Positions 61,102-64,000 of a stretch of 64,000 nucleotides of DNA are shown here, in pieces. A program made the position numbers and the translations under genes. Below the pieces are notes generated by a model. The model had not been told where the DNA came from and did not search any database. It saw only the letters and a program-made list of their open reading frames with translations. Every line of letters begins with the position of its first letter. The stretch's first letter is position 1. Source of the stretch: Catelliglobosispora koreensis DSM 44566 (GTDB lineage: Bacteria; Actinomycetota; Actinomycetes; Mycobacteriales; Micromonosporaceae); contig NZ_KB903261.1 in assembly GCF_000379685.1 (NCBI RefSeq), positions 124,097 through 188,096 of the forward strand, written 5' to 3'.

Positions 61102-62302
61102 GCGCGATGTCGGTGCGGTAGTGCGCTCCGTCAATGTCCACCTTGGACACCAGCTCGTAGGCGGCTTTCCTGGCTTCCTTGAGCGAAGGGCCGGTCGCCG
61201 TGGCTGTGAGCACCCGGCCACCGGCCGTCTTGAGGTCCTTGCCGTCGAGCTTGGTGCCGGCGTGGAACAGTCCGTCGGCGTTGGTGATGACGTCTCCGAC
61301 GCGCGGGCTTTCTGGGTACCCACTGGTGGAAATGACCACCGAAACGGCCGCACCCTCGCGCCAGCGAAGCGGTGGGAAGTCGGCGAGCTTGCCGGTGGCG
61401 GCGGCGTAAAGCAACTCGCCCAGAGGAGACTTCAGCATCGCCAAGACGGACTGTGTTTCCGGGTCACCGAAACGGCAATTGAACTCGATCACCTTCGGGC
61501 CCTGCGCCGTGATCGCTAGACCAACGAATAGCAGCCCTTGGAACGGCGTGCCCTGCTCCTTCATGTGCTGCAGGGTCGGCTGGACCACTTGGGCCATCAC
61601 GGTTTCGGTCAAGTCCTTGGGCGCCCACGGCAACGGTGTGTATGACCCCATGCCGCCCGTGTTCGGACCCTCGTCGTTGTCGTTGATGCGTTTGAAGTCC
61701 TGCGCGGGCAACAGCGGCACGGCGGTATCGCCGTCACACACGACGAACAGCGAGACTTCCGGCCCGGCAAGGTATTCCTCGATGACGACCCGTTCACAGG
61801 ACAGAGCGTGTTTCAACGCGGTGTTGTAATCGTCTGTCACGACAACGCCCTTGCCCGCGGCAAGGCCGTCGTCTTTGACGACATAAGGCTTTTCGAAGGC
61901 GTTGAGCGCACTCTCGATCTCATCGCGGGTCGTGCACGTGAAGTAGCGCGCCGTCGGCACGTTGGCCTCGGCCATGACCCGCTTGGCGAAGTCTTTAGAC
62001 CCCTCGATCTGGGCGGCTTTGCGCGACGGGCCGAAAACGGCGATGCCCTTGTCCCGCAACGGATCGGCGACACCGTTGACCAGTGGCGCCTCCGGGCCGA
62101 CGATCACGAGGTCGGCCTGTGTCTTCAAGGCCAGCTCCAGCACCGCCGCCGGATCGAGCGCGTCCACCGGCATCAGCTCGGCCACCTCAGCGATGCCCGG
62201 ATTCCCCGGCGCCGCAATCAATTTCGTGACTGCCGGGTCCTTTGACAAGCCAAGCGCCAGCGCGTGCTCGCGCCCACCCGAGCCGATTAACAGAACGCGC
62301 AC
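61079..62302 (-). CDS. purD: Phosphoribosylamine-glycine ligase
   Basis: A 407-residue ATP-grasp ligase that makes GAR. VRVLLIGSGGREHALALGL is the N-domain, VVKDDGLAAGKGVVVTDD and GPNTGGMGSYTPLPWAPKDL the ATP-grasp region, FNCRFGDPETQSVLAML the conserved metal-binding block. GTG 62302 follows AAAGGGAA; an upstream ATG-type start would overlap the lipoprotein gene. Last gene of the purA-lipoprotein-purD run. Confidence 0.96.
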   Translation of the reverse strand: MRVLLIGSGGREHALALGLSKDPAVTKLIAAPGNPGIAEVAELMPVDALDPAAVLELALKTQADLVIVGPEAPLVNGVADPLRDKGIAVFGPSRKAAQIEGSKDFAKRVMAEANVPTARYFTCTTRDEIESALNAFEKPYVVKDDGLAAGKGVVVTDDYNTALKHALSCERVVIEEYLAGPEVSLFVVCDGDTAVPLLPAQDFKRINDNDEGPNTGGMGSYTPLPWAPKDLTETVMAQVVQPTLQHMKEQGTPFQGLLFVGLAITAQGPKVIEFNCRFGDPETQSVLAMLKSPLGELLYAAATGKLADFPPLRWREGAAVSVVISTSGYPESPRVGDVITNADGLFHAGTKLDGKDLKTAGGRVLTATATGPSLKEARKAAYELVSKVDIDGAHYRTDIALNAANAE

Positions 62303-62316
62303 GTGTCCGTTCCCTT

Positions 62317-63663
62317 TCACTTCTTCGCCGCGTCAGCGGCCTTTTGCATACGCTCACAGAACGCCTCAGCCGAGCCGCCCCGGAACATGAGGTCGTTCGT
62401 GGCTTCCTGGCACTCATAGGCGATGCCCGGATAGAGCTCAGGCCACCGGTAACTAACCGTCTCAGCGTCCTTGAGCAGAGCGCTGGCCATGGCCGAACCA
62501 GCGGGCGATTCCTTCACGACGGTCGGCGACCCGGTCAGCTCGGTGAACTTGCGGGCGCCTTCGGCCGACAGCATCTGCCGCAGGTATTCCTTGGCCCCAC
62601 GCGAGTTCTTCCCGTTAGCGGAAACAAAGAACAGGTTGCCCGGCTCGGCGAGCACCGCCGCGGCTTTGTCGTCAGGGGACACCGACGGCAGGGTGACCGC
62701 CCGGTAGTCGAACCCCGGCGGGACTACCTTCGCCTGCTCGTGCTCCAGCCATGATCCGGACGGGTAGAACCCAACACGCCCTTGTGCTTGCAGCGCTTGC
62801 ACTTTCGCCCGTGTGGACGTGAAGTGACCCTTGTCGAGGAACCTGCTGCCAACTTCGGCCCACAGCGCGGCGGCCTGCCGGATCGCGTCGTGCCGCCACG
62901 CCCCATCGGCCAGTTTGTCCAGTGCCCACAACACTTCGGCGCCACCAATCTTGGCCGCCGTCGTGAGCATCGCCTGAATCTGATGCATCGCACCGTCCAC
63001 ACCGGCATAGGCGTAAGGCGTGATGCCAGCGCCTTGCATCTGCTCCAGCAAGCCGATGAAGTCGGGCCACGTCACCGGGACGGACCAGCCCCGATCACGG
63101 AACTGCTTGCCGGAATACCACAGTCCATAAGCGACATACGTGTAGTTGATCGCGTAAGGCTTGCCGTCAAACGTGACCACGGCGCCGGGAATCAGCGTCT
63201 CTTCAACCGTTACAGGCTTCTCGGGCTTAGGCGACTTCCCACTCGGGTCAGGCAAGACCGCCGCCGGTGCTTTGAGCAGATCGGTCAGATCCGCGATCTG
63301 CTCGCCCGCGATCAGCGCCGGCATGTTGAGTGGCTTCGGCCCGGCGTTATTGACCAGATCAGGCTGGTTCTCGCCCGCGAACCGTGGCGCCAGCACCGTC
63401 ATCTCTTCGATCGCCGCGAACTTCACATTCGCCTTAGGAAACAGCTTCTGGTATGCCGGGATGTGCGCCGCCGTGGCGAACTGCGTCCCATAACCGCCGC
63501 TGAACAAAATCACCTCAAGCTCGGCATCGTTCTTGACGCCCAGCGGATTCGCTTCGGTGACTTCACCTTCAGCCTGCGGAACCTTTGGCTTCTCCGGTGT
63601 CTTAGTGCACGACGAAAGCAAGCCGGCGGCCATCAGGGAAAGAACCATCCGCCGGCGAGCCAT
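62317..63663 (-). CDS. Sugar ABC transporter substrate-binding lipoprotein (NgcE-like)
   Basis: A 448-residue lipoprotein; lipobox GLLSSC, lipidated Cys19. The mature part is an SBP_bac_1-type periplasmic binding protein: VILFSGGYGTQFATAAHIPAYQKLFP, FAGENQPDLVNNAGPK, YAINYTYVAYGLWYSGKQF, WPDFIGLLEQMQGAGITPYAYAG, VGFYPSGSWLEHEQAKVVPPGF. This is the style of NgcE, which binds N-acetylglucosamine/chitobiose in Streptomyces. ATG 63663 overlaps the purA stop (TGATG). No permease or ATPase gene is in the window, so transport must be shared with genes elsewhere. Its place inside a purine operon is unusual. Confidence 0.82.
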   Translation of the reverse strand: MARRRMVLSLMAAGLLSSCTKTPEKPKVPQAEGEVTEANPLGVKNDAELEVILFSGGYGTQFATAAHIPAYQKLFPKANVKFAAIEEMTVLAPRFAGENQPDLVNNAGPKPLNMPALIAGEQIADLTDLLKAPAAVLPDPSGKSPKPEKPVTVEETLIPGAVVTFDGKPYAINYTYVAYGLWYSGKQFRDRGWSVPVTWPDFIGLLEQMQGAGITPYAYAGVDGAMHQIQAMLTTAAKIGGAEVLWALDKLADGAWRHDAIRQAAALWAEVGSRFLDKGHFTSTRAKVQALQAQGRVGFYPSGSWLEHEQAKVVPPGFDYRAVTLPSVSPDDKAAAVLAEPGNLFFVSANGKNSRGAKEYLRQMLSAEGARKFTELTGSPTVVKESPAGSAMASALLKDAETVSYRWPELYPGIAYECQEATNDLMFRGGSAEAFCERMQKAADAAKK

Positions 63664-64000
63664 CAGCTGTCTGCCAGCATGTCGAAACGGACCACATTCT
63701 CCTCGCGGCCAGGTCCCACGCCGACCATGCTCACCCGTGCGCCACAAAGCTCCTCAAGCCGCAGGATGTAGCGCTGAGCGTTGTCGGGCAGCTCCTCCAT
63801 GGTGCGCGCCTTGGAGATGTCTTCCCACCAGCCGGGGTGGTATTCGTACACCGGCTTGGCGTGGTGAAAACCCGTTTGGGTCATGGGCATCTCATCAACG
63901 CGCTCACCGTCGATTTCATAACCCACACATATGGGTACTCGGTCGAGCCCGCTCAGGATGTCGAGTTTCGTGACCACCAGGTCGGTGATGCCGTTGACGC
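63663..64000 (-). CDS. purA: Adenylosuccinate synthetase, partial
   Basis: The C-terminal 112 residues of PurA, cut off by the right edge of the window. [30 protein letters not shown] is the conserved GTP/IMP-binding C-terminal block, followed by [38 protein letters not shown] and [14 protein letters not shown]. It makes adenylosuccinate from IMP and Asp. Followed directly by the lipoprotein gene. Confidence 0.95.
   Translation of the reverse strand, partial: VNGITDLVVTKLDILSGLDRVPICVGYEIDGERVDEMPMTQTGFHHAKPVYEYHPGWWEDISKARTMEELPDNAQRYILRLEELCGARVSMVGVGPGREENVVRFDMLADS

Overview
The window is a stretch of actinobacterial chromosome. Evidence: GC-rich codon use (third positions mostly G or C), many GTG starts, 4-base ATGA/GTGA gene overlaps, BldC, a DUF3073 protein, a TadA-associated acidic protein, and the fadA2 | fabG4-htdX divergon also known from Mycobacterium. 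The neighbourhood purF-purM, DUF3073, branched-chain amino-acid dehydrogenase, bldC matches the order I remember from Streptomyces, but the genus cannot be fixed from this alone. I saw no rRNA, CRISPR array, insertion sequence, phage or integrase gene. No gene-free stretch exceeds about 300 bases; the longest run is the tRNA cluster region.

Layout. 1-7.2 kb: tail of a secreted repeat protein, a DUF485-ActP acetate-type symporter pair, then on the minus strand a LytS/LytTR two-component system in an operon with a second solute:sodium symporter. 7.2-13.0 kb: a membrane protein, a secreted GH74 xyloglucanase with CBM2 behind a CebR-like operator, small hypotheticals, and a CrtI-like oxidoreductase overlapping idi. 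13.0-13.4 kb: tRNA-Glu, tRNA-Asp, tRNA-Phe. 13.4-20.7 kb: mixed accessory genes, including a lipoprotein whose two periplasmic-binding lobes are in swapped order, a small Dx[DN]xDG repeat protein, a PrsW-type protease and a TetR regulator. 20.7-23.6 kb: bldC, a conserved hypothetical, a leucine/valine-type dehydrogenase, DUF3073. 23.6-24.9 kb: a two-gene ribosomal peptide locus (radical SAM/SPASM maturase plus an aromatic/Asn-rich precursor). 24.9-26.5 kb: a membrane protein with a long G/Y/Q-rich tail.

26.6-39.7 kb is dominated by purine biosynthesis: purF-purM on plus, purS-purQ-purL and purB on minus, interleaved with SoxR and a split transketolase, an ECF sigma factor with its membrane partner, a TMEM165-type transporter and a phosphotransferase. 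39.7-45.3 kb: lipid genes fadA2 | fabG4-htdX, tadA with its partner, and tyrA. 45.3-51 kb: a secreted propeller protein, membrane and PHP-domain proteins, an EamA exporter and a DUF885 metalloprotease-like protein. 51-56.5 kb: a MacAB-type export operon (lipoprotein, HlyD-like adaptor, ATPase, permease) divergent from an OmpR-type two-component system. 56.5-61.1 kb: an ANT-like protein, a TetR regulator and an SCP2 / acyl-CoA dehydrogenase / acyl-CoA ligase set. 61-64 kb: purA (partial), a sugar-binding lipoprotein and purD in one minus-strand run.

The strongest items for a second look are the apparently circularly permuted substrate-binding lipoprotein, the compact cyclophane-type RiPP locus with a 34-base palindrome over the maturase start, and a shared TTAC-N6-GTAA operator motif that could tie a TetR regulator to two lipid loci 17 kb apart. 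Several inverted repeats place start codons or ribosome binding sites inside potential hairpins.
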